Shown: positions 52,838-62,688, counted from the first letter of the stretch. The stretch is DNA of 64,000 nucleotides from Dyadobacter flavalbus (GCF_006149045.1 NZ_VBSN01000069.1:235585-299584); one strand, 5' to 3'. Notes: generated by a model not told the origin, from the sequence alone. A program made the numbers and translations.

Positions 52838-54979
52838 TCAACTCATCAGTTCGTGCAGAATCATTTGCGCCGCAACCGGGATATTTGTTCCCGATCCGAA
52901 AATGCCTTTTACGCCGGCATTATATAGCAACTCGTAATCCTGTGCAGGAATTACGCCGCCCACAATCACCATAATATCTTCCCGCCCGATTTTTTTCAGT
53001 TCCTCGATCAGCTCAGGAATCAAGGTAACATGGCCGGCTGCAAGACTTGAAGCGCCCACCACATGCACATCATTTTCAGCGGCCTGCTTTGCAACTTCCT
53101 GCGGAGTCTGGAAAAGCGGGCCGATGTCCACGTCAAAGCCGAGGTCTGCAAAACTGGTTGCAATGACTTTTGCGCCGCGGTCATGTCCGTCCTGGCCCAT
53201 TTTGGCGATCAGGATTCTTGGCCGGCGCCCTTCCGTTTCTGCGAATTCGTCCGATAGGGCAAGTGCTTTCCGGAACTCGTCCTGATCCGAAGATTCCTGC
53301 TGATATATTCCTGAAACTGCCCGTATGGCTGATTTATACCGTCCGAATTCCTTTACCATAGCATCCGAAATTTCTCCCAAAGTTGCTCTTTTCCTGGCTG
53401 CCTGAACGGCCAGCGCAAGCAAATTGCTGTTCATGTCTTTTCCGCCTTTTTCCCTGCATGCTGCAGTAACGGCTTCCAGCGCAGTTTTTACTTCTGAATT
53501 GCTTCTTTCTTTTTTAATTGAATTCAATCGTGCCGTTTGTGCCTGACGCACAGCAACGTTATCAATCTGAAGGATGTCAAGATATTCCTTTTCTTCCGTT
53601 TTGAATTTATTCACACCGACAATGATGTCTTTTACTGCGTCAATCCGGGCCTGTTTTCTGGTGGCGGCTTCTTCTATGCGCATCTTTGGCAGACCGGTTT
53701 CTATTGCTTTGGTCATGCCGCCGAGCTGTTCAATTTCCTCAATCAGCTGCCAGGCTTTTTCAATCAGCTGATTGGTCAGGTATTCCACATAATAAGAACC
53801 GCCCCACGGGTCCACCGCATGGCAAAGATCTGTTTCATGCTGAATAATCAGCTGCGTATTTCGGGCAATTCTTGCGGAGCGGTCGGTAGGAAGTGCAATG
53901 GCTTCGTCCATGGAATTGGTATGAAGTGACTGCGTATGGCCCATAACGGCCGCCATGGCTTCAACTGTCGTTCGCGTGATGTTGTTATATGGATCTTGTT
54001 CGGTCAGACTATAACCGCTTGTCTGGGAATGCGTTCTGAGCATCAGCGATTTTTCATTTTCCGGCTTAAACTGGCTTGCGATTTTTGACCATAAAAACCT
54101 TCCCGCACGCATTTTTGCAATTTCCATGAAAAGGTTCATGCCGATTCCCCAGAAAAAAGAAAGTCTGGGTGCAAAATCATCAATGGCTATGCCTGCGTTA
54201 ATTCCCGTTCGGATGTATTCCAGTCCGTCTGCAAGCGTATAAGCCAGTTCGATATGCGCCGGCGCGCCCGCTTCATGCATGTGATATCCGCTGATGCTGA
54301 TTGAGTTGAATTTCGGCATAAACTGCGAAGTATACGCAAATACGTCTCCGACAATACGCATGGATGCCGCCGGCGGATAGATGTACGTGTTTCGCACCAT
54401 AAATTCTTTTAAAATGTCGTTCTGGATCGTGCCTGACAGCATTTCCGGTGTTATGCCCTGTTCTTCGGCAGCTACAATAAAAAAAGCCATAACCGGAATA
54501 ACGGCTCCGTTCATAGTCATGGAAACAGACATTTCATTGAGTGGAATCTGATCAAACAGTATTTTCATATCTTCCACGGAATCAATGGCTACGCCCGCTT
54601 TGCCCACATCGCCGGTTACGCGCGGATGATCCGAATCGTAGCCGCGGTGCGTAGCAAGGTCAAAAGCAACGGAAAGTCCTTTCTGGCCGGCTGCAAGGTT
54701 CTTTTTGTAAAAGGCATTGGAATCCTCGGCAGTAGAAAAGCCTGCATATTGTCGTATGGTCCAGGGGCGTTCGAGGTACATGCTTGCGTACGGCCCGCGC
54801 AGGAATGGCGGCGTTCCTGCTCCGTAATGCAGATGGGCAAGACCGCTTGTGTCTTTTTTTGTATATATCATTTTAAGCCTGATTTCTTCTGCAGTAAGCC
54901 TGCTATTTTCCTGTATGTCGGTTTGCCGGGAAGCATCCGTTTGGTTTTTTGCAGGAATATTTTTGAAATCTGGCTTCAT
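52838..54979 (-). CDS. mutB: Methylmalonyl-CoA mutase large subunit
   Basis: This 713-residue subunit catalyses the B12-dependent rearrangement between succinyl-CoA and methylmalonyl-CoA. The N-terminal TIM-barrel has YAGFSTAEDSNAFYKKNLAAGQKGLSVAFDLATHRG (long motif, about 75-110), SVSMTMNGAVIP, and THSQTSGYSLTEQDPYNNI. The C-terminal B12 domain has MGQDGHDRGAKVIA with the cobalt-binding histidine and SSLAAGHVTL and GGVIPAQDY. Its ATG overlaps the end of mutA by 4 nt, the usual heterodimer arrangement. Confidence 0.96.
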   Translation of the reverse strand: MKPDFKNIPAKNQTDASRQTDIQENSRLTAEEIRLKMIYTKKDTSGLAHLHYGAGTPPFLRGPYASMYLERPWTIRQYAGFSTAEDSNAFYKKNLAAGQKGLSVAFDLATHRGYDSDHPRVTGDVGKAGVAIDSVEDMKILFDQIPLNEMSVSMTMNGAVIPVMAFFIVAAEEQGITPEMLSGTIQNDILKEFMVRNTYIYPPAASMRIVGDVFAYTSQFMPKFNSISISGYHMHEAGAPAHIELAYTLADGLEYIRTGINAGIAIDDFAPRLSFFWGIGMNLFMEIAKMRAGRFLWSKIASQFKPENEKSLMLRTHSQTSGYSLTEQDPYNNITRTTVEAMAAVMGHTQSLHTNSMDEAIALPTDRSARIARNTQLIIQHETDLCHAVDPWGGSYYVEYLTNQLIEKAWQLIEEIEQLGGMTKAIETGLPKMRIEEAATRKQARIDAVKDIIVGVNKFKTEEKEYLDILQIDNVAVRQAQTARLNSIKKERSNSEVKTALEAVTAACREKGGKDMNSNLLALAVQAARKRATLGEISDAMVKEFGRYKSAIRAVSGIYQQESSDQDEFRKALALSDEFAETEGRRPRILIAKMGQDGHDRGAKVIATSFADLGFDVDIGPLFQTPQEVAKQAAENDVHVVGASSLAAGHVTLIPELIEELKKIGREDIMVIVGGVIPAQDYELLYNAGVKGIFGSGTNIPVAAQMILHELMS

Positions 54980-56358
54980 GACCGGATTAATTGTGACAAG
55001 TTTTTAGCTATCAAAAGTTGCAGACCGTTTCTGTTTTCCCTGGAAAATACTTTTTCTTCATTCCGGAAACTGCTGTCAGATTCCTGTTCTTCAAATTTGT
55101 TAACGCCGACCAGAATTTTACCCGTTCCAAAAGCTGCTGTGCTGCTATTTAATGATTTATCCAGTTCATCTTGTATAAACCCGTTTTCAAAGCAGCGTTC
55201 CAGTCCGCCTTTTTCTTCTGTTTCAAGAAACAATTCCCATGCCGCATCTGCCAGGCTGAGCGTCATGTTTTCCAGCAGATACGAGCCCGATGCCGGATCT
55301 GCAACCTGATTCAGCAGACTTTCATGCGCCAGAATATTGGAAACGTTGCGTGCAATACGGTCGGGAAACTCATTTAACTGTCCGGAACAAAAATCGAATG
55401 GCAGCGTTGTAAGCGCATCACAACCGCCCGTAACCGCACTCATGGCCTCTGAAGTAGCTCTGATGATGTTGTTATGCGTCGATTTCTCAGCATAATAAAA
55501 AGAAGAAGTCGTTGCATGAACAAACGCTCTGCATTGCTGATCCGGAACACGATAAGCTCGGCCGATCTTAAAGAAAAGATACCTCAATGCACGGAACTTG
55601 GCAATTTCAGTCAGATAATGTGTTCCTGCCGGGACCGAGAAATAAAGGTTTTCAAATACTTTTTGTGCGGAAACTCCGGCATCTGTTAAGTAGTCCAGAT
55701 AGGTAACCGTTGAAGCAATCAGAAAGGCCAGTTCCTGCACCGGCGTTGCGCCGCTGTAATGAAAAACATGGCTTTCAATCATCAACGGACGGAAATCCTT
55801 TTTGCTACCGGCATTATTCAATATGGTCGCAACGGAATCGACGGAGCCGGCAAAGTGTGTTCCGGTACGCATCCAGTTTGCCAGCGGGTCAAAGGCAATG
55901 CCGCCTTTCCAATTCAACGCTGAGCTTTTATATATTTCCTTAATTAAAACTTCCGGGTATTCCGGCGTTTGAAAGAAAATGGTGTTTTCAGGATTTGAAA
56001 GAAAATGCTGCGATTCATCCATTTGCAATAAATCCGGCCAATCCATTTTCAGCAGAATTGCATCCGCACCCTGTTTCAGCGCATTTTCAGCGGAATATTT
56101 TACGGATTCAAAATCGGTGCCCTGTATCAAGGGCATGTTGAGCCAGCCGGGCGTTTGCTTCTGGCAAAGCTGAACTGTTTCGATGCGTTCATCCTTACAG
56201 TCTTCTTGTGTTGCATACGGTTCAAAATGAAGATCTGTTCCGATTTTCCATGTGTCCAGCTTGTCCGTATTTTCCTTCAGTTCTTTCCTGACCTGTTTTT
56301 CCCAGATTTCTCTGGAAGATACGCCGTCTTGTTCAGATAAACTGGTTTGTATTTTCAT
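54976..56358 (-). CDS. mutA: Methylmalonyl-CoA mutase small subunit
   Basis: This 460-residue partner of MutB has the barrel part of the fold (LIQGTDFESVKYSAENALKQG, FHYSGATPVQELAFLIASTV, EMSAVTGGCDALTTLPFD-like SEAMSAVTGG), but ends after the barrel and lacks a B12 domain. In heterodimeric mutases the small subunit is non-catalytic; the shorter form, without the B12 domain, seems natural in this group rather than broken, as the frame ends cleanly in an overlap with mutB. It begins with an ATG about 28 nt after the predicted transcription start. Confidence 0.92.
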   Translation of the reverse strand: MKIQTSLSEQDGVSSREIWEKQVRKELKENTDKLDTWKIGTDLHFEPYATQEDCKDERIETVQLCQKQTPGWLNMPLIQGTDFESVKYSAENALKQGADAILLKMDWPDLLQMDESQHFLSNPENTIFFQTPEYPEVLIKEIYKSSALNWKGGIAFDPLANWMRTGTHFAGSVDSVATILNNAGSKKDFRPLMIESHVFHYSGATPVQELAFLIASTVTYLDYLTDAGVSAQKVFENLYFSVPAGTHYLTEIAKFRALRYLFFKIGRAYRVPDQQCRAFVHATTSSFYYAEKSTHNNIIRATSEAMSAVTGGCDALTTLPFDFCSGQLNEFPDRIARNVSNILAHESLLNQVADPASGSYLLENMTLSLADAAWELFLETEEKGGLERCFENGFIQDELDKSLNSSTAAFGTGKILVGVNKFEEQESDSSFRNEEKVFSRENRNGLQLLIAKNLSQLIRS

Positions 56359-56393
56359 GGAACAGCATGGATTTGGCTCATCTTGTGGCTGAA

Positions 56394-56401
56394 CAAAGCT
56401 A
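56394..56401 (-). promoter_or_regulatory. -7 promoter box of mutAB
   Basis: Reads TAGCTTTG on the minus strand, an exact TAnnTTTG match 35 nt upstream of the mutA ATG. The -33 element is not clear. Confidence 0.5.
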
Positions 56402-56560
56402 CAAATTTGGCATTACATTTTATTATTGCAGCCGCTTCGTAACAGCATCTTACGCCGATTGCAGCATTTAGTTTCATTGTTTTTATTTATATGCTTGCAG
56501 ATCGCGGCCTTTGATACTAAATTGAATTCTGGTTTAATCTGCAGAGATCAGGTATTTTTA

Positions 56561-56568
56561 TATCTTTG
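56561..56568 (+). promoter_or_regulatory. -7 promoter box of dnaA
   Basis: TATCTTTG matches TAnnTTTG exactly, 43 nt before the dnaA TTG. Confidence 0.5.
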
Positions 56569-56611
56569 CCGTCCTTTTACATTTTGACATTCTGAATTCG
56601 GCAAGTACACA

Positions 56612-58045
56612 TTGGAAAGAGTTACCAAAAATAGAGAAGTTGACCAGATCTGGGATGCCTGCCTGCGTGTAATTCAGCAGCACATTCCCGAGCAAAGTTT
56701 TAAAACGTGGTTTGAACCTATACGGCCATTGAAACTTTACGGTAAAGTGCTCACTATTCAGGTTCCCAGCCAGTTCTTTTACGAATGGCTGGAAGATAAC
56801 TATGTCAATCTGTTGAGGAAAGCGCTGGACTATGCCATTGGCCGTGACGGCTTGCTGGAATATTCCATTATAGTGGACAAAGGCAATGAAAAGCATCAGC
56901 CGCTTACGATGAATGTGTCCACACAGAAATCGCCGAACTTTACCAAACCGGATAATTTTGCAACGGACCCGCGTCTGGGCACAAATAACAAGGACAAAGA
57001 CAAGGATCAGGATTCGATGAACCTGGATACTTATCTTAATCCCAACTATTCGTTCGATAACTTCATAGAAGGCGATTGCAACCGGCTGGCAAGATCGGCC
57101 GGTTTTGCCGTGGCGCAGCGCCCCGGACTTACTTCATTCAATCCGCTGATGATGTACGGCGGGGTAGGGCTTGGCAAAACGCATTTGGTGCAGGCCATCG
57201 GGAATTACATCATGAACCATTTTGACAATAAACTGGTGCTGTACGTTTCCTCGGAAAAATTTACAAACCAGTTTATCAATTCAATCCGGAACAATACGCT
57301 TCAGGACTTTACCGATTTTTACATGAAAGTGGATGTCCTGGCTATTGATGATGTGCAGTTTCTTTCAGGAAAAGAAAAAACGCAGGATACTTTCTTCCAT
57401 ATTTTCAACCATCTGCACCAGCTCGGCAAGCAGATCATTATGACCAGTGACCGGCCGCCGCGTGAACTGCAGGGATTGCAGGACCGGTTGTTGTCCCGTT
57501 TCAAATGGGGGCTTACTGCAGATCTTCAGACGCCAGATTTTGAGACGCGTATCGCCATTATCCAGAAAAAAATCCAGTCCGAAGGCATTTCCATCGATTA
57601 TGATGTGATTGAATACATTGCGCACAGCGTCAATTCCAACGTACGGGAACTGGAAGGCGTTATTGTATCGCTCATGGCGCAGGCTTCGCTGACAAGAAGG
57701 GAAATTGACGTTGAACTTGCAAAGAATACATTGCGGAACATCGTAATGAATGAAGACAAGGAAGTGACGATTGATACCATCCAGGAAATCATAGCCGACT
57801 TTTTCCAGATTACGATTGCTGACCTGAAAAGCAAGAGCCGCAAGAAAGAAGTTGTTTATCCCCGCCAGCTGGCGATGTACCTTGCCAAGGAATACACCGA
57901 TCTTCCGTTGAAATCAATCGGGTATCATTTTGGAGGCCGGGACCACAGTACAGTAATCCATTCCATACAGAGTGTCAACCTGTTAATGGATGAAACGCCT
58001 GATGTGGAGGAAACGCTGCAAAAACTTCGCAGTTACTTCAAGTAG
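56612..58045 (+). CDS. dnaA: Chromosomal replication initiator DnaA
   Basis: DnaA (477 residues) binds DnaA boxes at oriC and opens the DNA. Domain I spans about 1-90 (WDACLRVIQQHIPEQSFKTWFEPI), a linker about 90-140, the AAA+ domain about 140-350 (GGVGLGKTHLVQAIGN Walker A, VLAIDDVQFLSGK Walker B), and the DNA-binding domain ends with LKSIGYHFGGRDHSTVIHS. The start is TTG: no ATG exists before domain I. I see no TTATCCACA boxes next to it, so the origin is probably elsewhere. Confidence 0.97.
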   Translation: MERVTKNREVDQIWDACLRVIQQHIPEQSFKTWFEPIRPLKLYGKVLTIQVPSQFFYEWLEDNYVNLLRKALDYAIGRDGLLEYSIIVDKGNEKHQPLTMNVSTQKSPNFTKPDNFATDPRLGTNNKDKDKDQDSMNLDTYLNPNYSFDNFIEGDCNRLARSAGFAVAQRPGLTSFNPLMMYGGVGLGKTHLVQAIGNYIMNHFDNKLVLYVSSEKFTNQFINSIRNNTLQDFTDFYMKVDVLAIDDVQFLSGKEKTQDTFFHIFNHLHQLGKQIIMTSDRPPRELQGLQDRLLSRFKWGLTADLQTPDFETRIAIIQKKIQSEGISIDYDVIEYIAHSVNSNVRELEGVIVSLMAQASLTRREIDVELAKNTLRNIVMNEDKEVTIDTIQEIIADFFQITIADLKSKSRKKEVVYPRQLAMYLAKEYTDLPLKSIGYHFGGRDHSTVIHSIQSVNLLMDETPDVEETLQKLRSYFK

Positions 58046-58067
58046 AAAACGGAGTCTAAAAGGGGAA

Positions 58068-59075
58068 ATGAATTGTTTCATCAAACCTTGGATTCAGCAA
58101 ATGACCCCCGTTCTTGTTAACCGTTCCCAAATTTTCGATTTGATCTGGAATGATCATATCCGGCGTTCCAAGCAAGCCGTTGTCTACGCAAACAGTTTTT
58201 ATCTGGATATTGTATGTAGTGGCTGGAAGGCGCTGGTTTGGCCGTCGGTATATGATTATACGATTGTAATGCCGTTGCCGATAAAGAAAAGGATCGGTAT
58301 ATCGGTTATTTCCCAGCCTCTTTTTTGTCAGTATCTCGGCTTGTTTTCCAGAAAGGAACTGACTGTTCCCGAAGTGGAAGCTTTTATGAAGGCCTTGTCC
58401 CAACATTATTCCTACATTTCAAGTTATTCCTTTAATCCGGAAAATTATGACCTGATGAAAACAATTTGCTCCCGTTTCGAAGAATTTGAATTTAAGGAGC
58501 AGAGCACGTACTGGCTCCGGCTGGGACAGCATTACAACAGGATTTATTACCAGTACACAACCGACCGGAAACTGAATCTGAAGCGCAGCAAAAAAAAGCA
58601 ATGGACAATTCAGATGAGTGCAGATATAAAACCGCTCATCCGGATGTTCAAAGAAAATCATGCTTCCCGGATCCCGGGCGGGGTTAGCAGGAATGCTTAT
58701 CGTAAACTGAACCTGCTTTTCAGGCTGTTGCCTTCCAGAAGTGAACTTTGGTATGCAGAAAAAGACGATAAGATCCATGCCGGCATTCTGCTGTTCAGGA
58801 ACTACGGAAAAGCCATTTATATTTTCAATGCATCGGATAAGATCGGCCGGGCCGGAAATGCAAGGACCTATTTACTGGATTATTATTTTTACTTCAATGC
58901 CGGGCAACCGCTGATCTTTGATTTTGAAAGCCCGGATATAAGTACGGTTGCTTCTTTTTACGAAAGTTTCGGAAGTGAAAAAAAGCAGTATTTTACCATC
59001 AGGAAAAACCAACTGGCTTTTCCTTTCAGGCAAATTCAGGAATGGAGAAGAAACCGCATGCTCAAAACCAGGTGA
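58068..59075 (+). CDS. FemAB/GNAT-like acyltransferase fold protein
   Basis: This 335-residue protein looks like the FemAB/GNAT superfamily in its C-terminal half: LFRLLPSRSELWYAEKDDKIHAGILLF, IYIFNASDKIGRAGNARTYLLDYYFYFNAGQPLIFDFESPDI (long motif, about 255-297), then FYESFGSEKKQY. FemAB enzymes transfer amino acids or acyl groups to cell-wall or lipid targets; the actual substrate is unknown. The chosen ATG follows an AGGGGAA stretch; the frame is also open 26 codons upstream into dnaA, which is probably not used. Its 3' end overlaps the convergent DUF3108 gene by 14 nt. Confidence 0.75.
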   Translation: MNCFIKPWIQQMTPVLVNRSQIFDLIWNDHIRRSKQAVVYANSFYLDIVCSGWKALVWPSVYDYTIVMPLPIKKRIGISVISQPLFCQYLGLFSRKELTVPEVEAFMKALSQHYSYISSYSFNPENYDLMKTICSRFEEFEFKEQSTYWLRLGQHYNRIYYQYTTDRKLNLKRSKKKQWTIQMSADIKPLIRMFKENHASRIPGGVSRNAYRKLNLLFRLLPSRSELWYAEKDDKIHAGILLFRNYGKAIYIFNASDKIGRAGNARTYLLDYYFYFNAGQPLIFDFESPDISTVASFYESFGSEKKQYFTIRKNQLAFPFRQIQEWRRNRMLKTR

Positions 59076-59853
59076 TTTCCTTACGCAGGCCCTTATATGA
59101 TTTTATATCCATTTCCAGCGATCCGATCACCAGTTCCACTTCCGCTTTCAGCGGGATTTTGTTGGAGTCATCCGAAATCCAGAGACGCATCGGTGATTCT
59201 CCTTTAAAAAGCTTGTTGTGCGGAATGATCGGGTTGAGCCGGAGCACGCGCGTTTTTCCGAATCTGGTTTTGATCACGTCTTTGCCGGAATACCGGACCC
59301 TGAGCTTGTAAACTTCCCCGTCAAAAAAAGTGGGTACTTCAATCACTTCGCCTTCGGAAACCTTTTCAAAATTGATCGTACGCAGAAAGAAGTACCCGCT
59401 TATGATATCATGGATGTTATTGGGCACATTGAACGTTTTGGTTTCATCCTTTTCGCTGGCAATTGCCTGATCCTTGTTATGATTGAAAATAACCTTTTCA
59501 TCTTTCCGGTATTTGTTTTCCTGAATCTGGCGTTCAAACATATGCGGCAAAATGGCGGAAGTGTCAATGTATGAACGCCATGTGTCTCTTACGCGTGAAA
59601 TCAGGTCAAATGCTCCGACGGTTCGTCCCGTAGCATTTACCTTGAAGCAAGGCCTGTTGTTGACGACCGACACCGATTTGGCAATCTCAACCTTGGCTTC
59701 GGCCGCGTTGATAAAACCGTAATGGACCCGGTATTCAACCTTTTCACCGGTGCAAAAGCTTTTATTCGGTATGACGCGGTTCTGTTCGTATTGTTTAAAG
59801 GAAAAATAAATGAATAACGTTATGATGGCTAATATTAAGTGCGATCTGTTCAT
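59062..59853 (-). CDS. DUF3108 protein, probably periplasmic
   Basis: This 263-residue protein has one N-terminal hydrophobic segment (LILAIITLFIYFSF) and a DUF3108 domain (CTGEKVEYRVHYGFINAAEAKVE, GRTVGAFDLISRVRDTWRSYID, EKVIFNHNKDQ, PNNIHDIISGYFFLRT, LWISDDSNKIPLKAEVEL). The family is common in Bacteroidota and is of unknown function. It lies 13 nt downstream of an aminopeptidase-like gene on the same strand. Confidence 0.87.
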   Translation of the reverse strand: MNRSHLILAIITLFIYFSFKQYEQNRVIPNKSFCTGEKVEYRVHYGFINAAEAKVEIAKSVSVVNNRPCFKVNATGRTVGAFDLISRVRDTWRSYIDTSAILPHMFERQIQENKYRKDEKVIFNHNKDQAIASEKDETKTFNVPNNIHDIISGYFFLRTINFEKVSEGEVIEVPTFFDGEVYKLRVRYSGKDVIKTRFGKTRVLRLNPIIPHNKLFKGESPMRLWISDDSNKIPLKAEVELVIGSLEMDIKSYKGLRKEITWF

Positions 59854-59866
59854 GCGGATCTTTTAA

Positions 59867-60901
59867 TTACATAGAGGGATATTTTACTTTCAAATAGGCC
59901 AGATATTTTTTCAGGTCTCCACCAAACTTGCTCTTAAACTCCTTGCGAAAAATATCCTGTTTCGATTTATAAGTCTGATAACTTATAAAATAGGCGTTAT
60001 TGGGCAATTTGCTGTCCGGAAGAGAATTTTTGTTTTTAAACGTACGCTTGCTGGAAAGAAGTGTATCTGCGTCGCTAAGTATATTCATAATGATTCTTTT
60101 TTTTAGTGTGTCTTTTTTCGGATCCGGCGAAAGGTCTTTGAACGTTTTGTAAAGGCTGTCCAGCTTGGCTATTCCCCGGAGCATATGGCCGGAATAAGCA
60201 TCATTATATTCTTTCGAATATTCATACAATTTCAGTTCCTGTGAATTCTCACCGAATTTATACTTTAAAAACCGTATGGCGCCCTGATCTCCGATAAAAC
60301 TGGCAAGATTCTCGTTCAGTTCCAGATCACTTTTAACAAAAAGTGTTCCATGCGTCAGTTCATGCAGAATAAGGTTGGCCAGACTGCCGTCTTTTCTTTT
60401 TAGCATGCTGGAAAGAATGGGATCTTTGAGATAACCCAGCGTAGACCAGGCTGAAACTTCGCCAATATCCGTATCCAGTCCTTTCTGAATCAGTTGCTGT
60501 TCTTCTGTTACGGCACGGGTGGAATCAAAAAAGCCTTTGTAAGGAAAAGTGCCCACAACCGGAAACCGCCATTTGTAAGGTTCAATTTTGTAGCGGGGCG
60601 AAGCTGTTATCAGCCATATCAGCGGCTTGCCGTGCTGATTATAAAATGTGGTGTAGTTTTTGGAGGGTTCAAGTCCCAGTGAATCCACGCCGAATTGCTT
60701 TATTTCCTGAATGAGCCGGATGCGTGCCTTAAGGGAATCCGGAAATGCAGGATTTTTCATCACATCTTCCACATCTTCTACATTCATCAGTATTCCGATC
60801 TGGCCGCTGGCCTGCATCCAGCCATAGCTGATCAGGTCTTTGTAATAGAATGCGGCAAGCAACAGGATGACAAGCAACCCAATAAATAATTTTTTAAGCA
60901 C
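59867..60901 (-). CDS. Putative membrane-anchored aminopeptidase (HELTH family)
   Basis: This 344-residue protein starts with a membrane anchor (about 5-22) and belongs to the family of predicted zinc aminopeptidases (PF10023 type). The metal site is HELTH (His180, Glu181, His184) with a third ligand probably Glu198 in NENLASF. Other matches are ASGQIGILMN, WPVVGTFPYKGFF-like FPVVGTFPYKGFF and EVSAWSTLGYLKDPI. The activity of these proteins is hardly characterised. It is followed by the DUF3108 gene. Confidence 0.82.
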   Translation of the reverse strand: MLKKLFIGLLVILLLAAFYYKDLISYGWMQASGQIGILMNVEDVEDVMKNPAFPDSLKARIRLIQEIKQFGVDSLGLEPSKNYTTFYNQHGKPLIWLITASPRYKIEPYKWRFPVVGTFPYKGFFDSTRAVTEEQQLIQKGLDTDIGEVSAWSTLGYLKDPILSSMLKRKDGSLANLILHELTHGTLFVKSDLELNENLASFIGDQGAIRFLKYKFGENSQELKLYEYSKEYNDAYSGHMLRGIAKLDSLYKTFKDLSPDPKKDTLKKRIIMNILSDADTLLSSKRTFKNKNSLPDSKLPNNAYFISYQTYKSKQDIFRKEFKSKFGGDLKKYLAYLKVKYPSM

Positions 60902-61019
60902 AGATCAGTATTGAAATGATTTTTATAAACGATAACGGAAATAATACAATTTCAGCGACAAAATATTTGAAAACAGATTCCAGTTTTGATAAAGCACAGC
61001 ATGCATATCGTTTTAGTCG

Positions 61020-61027
61020 TACCTTTG
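61020..61027 (+). promoter_or_regulatory. -7 promoter box of the GT-C-like gene
   Basis: TACCTTTG matches TAnnTTTG exactly, 38 nt before the ATG. Confidence 0.5.
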
Positions 61028-61064
61028 GATACCAATTTCTCAATGTTCCTGCTAGTTAATCTGA

Positions 61065-62564
61065 ATGAATATACGAACTCTTCGTAGCCTGAGTTTGGGC
61101 TATTTACTTTTGCCAAATTTAATTTTCTTTTATTTCTGGACAAATTTGGTCATTGCCGTCGTAGGTATTGTTCTGCTTTTATATCTTTTTACTACCGTTT
61201 TATTGCAAAACAATCCGGTTTCAGAAACGACACTGAATGCGAAAGACTTATTGCTGCTGACAATAGTGGCGCTCATCATCACCTTTATGTCGGGTATCAG
61301 CGGGCTTTCCTATCAGACTTTCGATTACTGGTGCCATAATACCAAATTTTACGAGCTCTTTAAGTACGACTGGCCGATCCGCATTCCATTGGACGGTCCG
61401 GTGATTTCCTATTACTATGGTTATTACGTCGTTCCTGCCATTTTTTCCAAACTGACGGGAAGCATCAGCGAGGCATTTATTTTCATCTGGACTTTCATTG
61501 GATTCTTTCTCGGGATTTCGTGGGTTTACGTGGTTCTTAACAGGAAAATGCTTTATGTACTGCTTGCTATGGCCATCGGCGATACGCCGCATGTGATCAA
61601 AACCGTTTTTTACAAAATAACCGGCCATTTGTACGAGTTCGGCGATTTCGGAATCGAATCCTGGTCCAATTTTGAAAATCTTCTTTGGGTACCTAATCAG
61701 GTCATTCCGACTTTGATTGTCGGCGGTATGTTTGTTTATATTCTCAAAAACAGGCTTCCGCTTGAAAACATTGTTTTTCCTGTCGCATTAACTTTCTGGT
61801 GGGCTGTATTTCCTGCATTTACGAGCGGATTGCTGGCCGGGCTGCTGATCGTACGCAAATGGCTTCTGGCCGGGTTCAGGCTGGACTGGAAACTGGTTAT
61901 CAACTCGGTTATACTTCCGTTTACGGCTTGTCTGCCGGTACTGATATTCTTTCTTTCCCACGAAGAAGCACCGATTTCCGGTTTTATTTGGCAGTTTCCG
62001 GACAGTATGTCGAGCAGAGTCATTGAATACAGCATTAACATCGGTCTTAATCTGCTGATCTTTTATCTGGCATTCAGGTATTTCCGGAGTGAAAGACAAA
62101 GGGCACTTCCTTCCATTCCATTTTTTCTGATTCTGGCCTTTATCATGATCTTTCCGATTTACCGGATTGGCAAGGTGAATGATTTTCTGTTTCGTGGCTT
62201 GATGCCGTATCTGCTGATTGTGGGCATGTACCTTTTTTACCCGCTGGCTTCTGTTTCAGCTGCTACTGCCTGGCATATGATCCGCAAATCGGCTTACAGC
62301 ATCCTGCTGTTTTTATTGCTGACGTCGTGCTGTCTGATTGCCGCAGGAAGATTTGTAAGATCCATGAAAGTCAACGTTGTTACGCAGCGGTTCATACCCG
62401 AAAAAACAGGTTTTCAGCCCATTCCGTACGATGCCTATGCCAATATTTACGAAGTCCTGAAAGACAAGTGGACGCAGCTGGAAGCCGATCAGTACCTGGG
62501 TAAAAGAGATTCATTCTACGAGTTGAAGATGGCTCCGGCTAAACCGTTGGATAATCAGGAATAA
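61065..62564 (+). CDS. Multi-pass membrane protein, GT-C glycosyltransferase-like
   Basis: This 499-residue protein has about ten to twelve membrane helices. The first outside loop has the pattern SYQTFDYWCHNTKFYELFKYDWPI (about 82-104, Asp87, Glu97, Asp102), followed by DGPVISYYYGYYVVPA. An acidic residue after the first helices and the aromatic PLxYYYxGYxxxA pattern recall GT-C enzymes and the related DUF2298 family, which use lipid-linked sugars, but I cannot name a specific family. A C-terminal soluble tail of about 70 residues ends the protein. It stands alone, about 210 nt ahead of recA. Confidence 0.65.
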   Translation: MNIRTLRSLSLGYLLLPNLIFFYFWTNLVIAVVGIVLLLYLFTTVLLQNNPVSETTLNAKDLLLLTIVALIITFMSGISGLSYQTFDYWCHNTKFYELFKYDWPIRIPLDGPVISYYYGYYVVPAIFSKLTGSISEAFIFIWTFIGFFLGISWVYVVLNRKMLYVLLAMAIGDTPHVIKTVFYKITGHLYEFGDFGIESWSNFENLLWVPNQVIPTLIVGGMFVYILKNRLPLENIVFPVALTFWWAVFPAFTSGLLAGLLIVRKWLLAGFRLDWKLVINSVILPFTACLPVLIFFLSHEEAPISGFIWQFPDSMSSRVIEYSINIGLNLLIFYLAFRYFRSERQRALPSIPFFLILAFIMIFPIYRIGKVNDFLFRGLMPYLLIVGMYLFYPLASVSAATAWHMIRKSAYSILLFLLLTSCCLIAAGRFVRSMKVNVVTQRFIPEKTGFQPIPYDAYANIYEVLKDKWTQLEADQYLGKRDSFYELKMAPAKPLDNQE

Positions 62565-62657
62565 CCGTTTGATAATTAACTACTTGTAAACTTTTACCAA
62601 GTATTATTTTTACTGAAAAAAGAGCTTAAATAATTATATTTTTAAAGGGTAAATACG

Positions 62658-62688
62658 TTGCTTTTCTAAGAGTAATTTGCTAAATTTA
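62658..62688 (+). promoter_or_regulatory. Possible promoter upstream of recA
   Basis: TTG, a 20-nt spacer and TAAATTTA (seven of eight bases of the TAnnTTTG box) form a promoter-like layout that would read into a hairpin about 25 nt later. Confidence 0.4.

Noticed and set aside
54976..56358. mutA as a truncated gene because it lacks the B12 domain
   Set aside because: The frame is intact and ends in an exact 4-nt overlap with mutB, so the short form appears natural.
57990..58067. Upstream extension of the FemAB-like gene into dnaA
   Set aside because: It is basic and unlike the family, and overlaps the conserved end of dnaA; the ATG after AGGGGAA is better.
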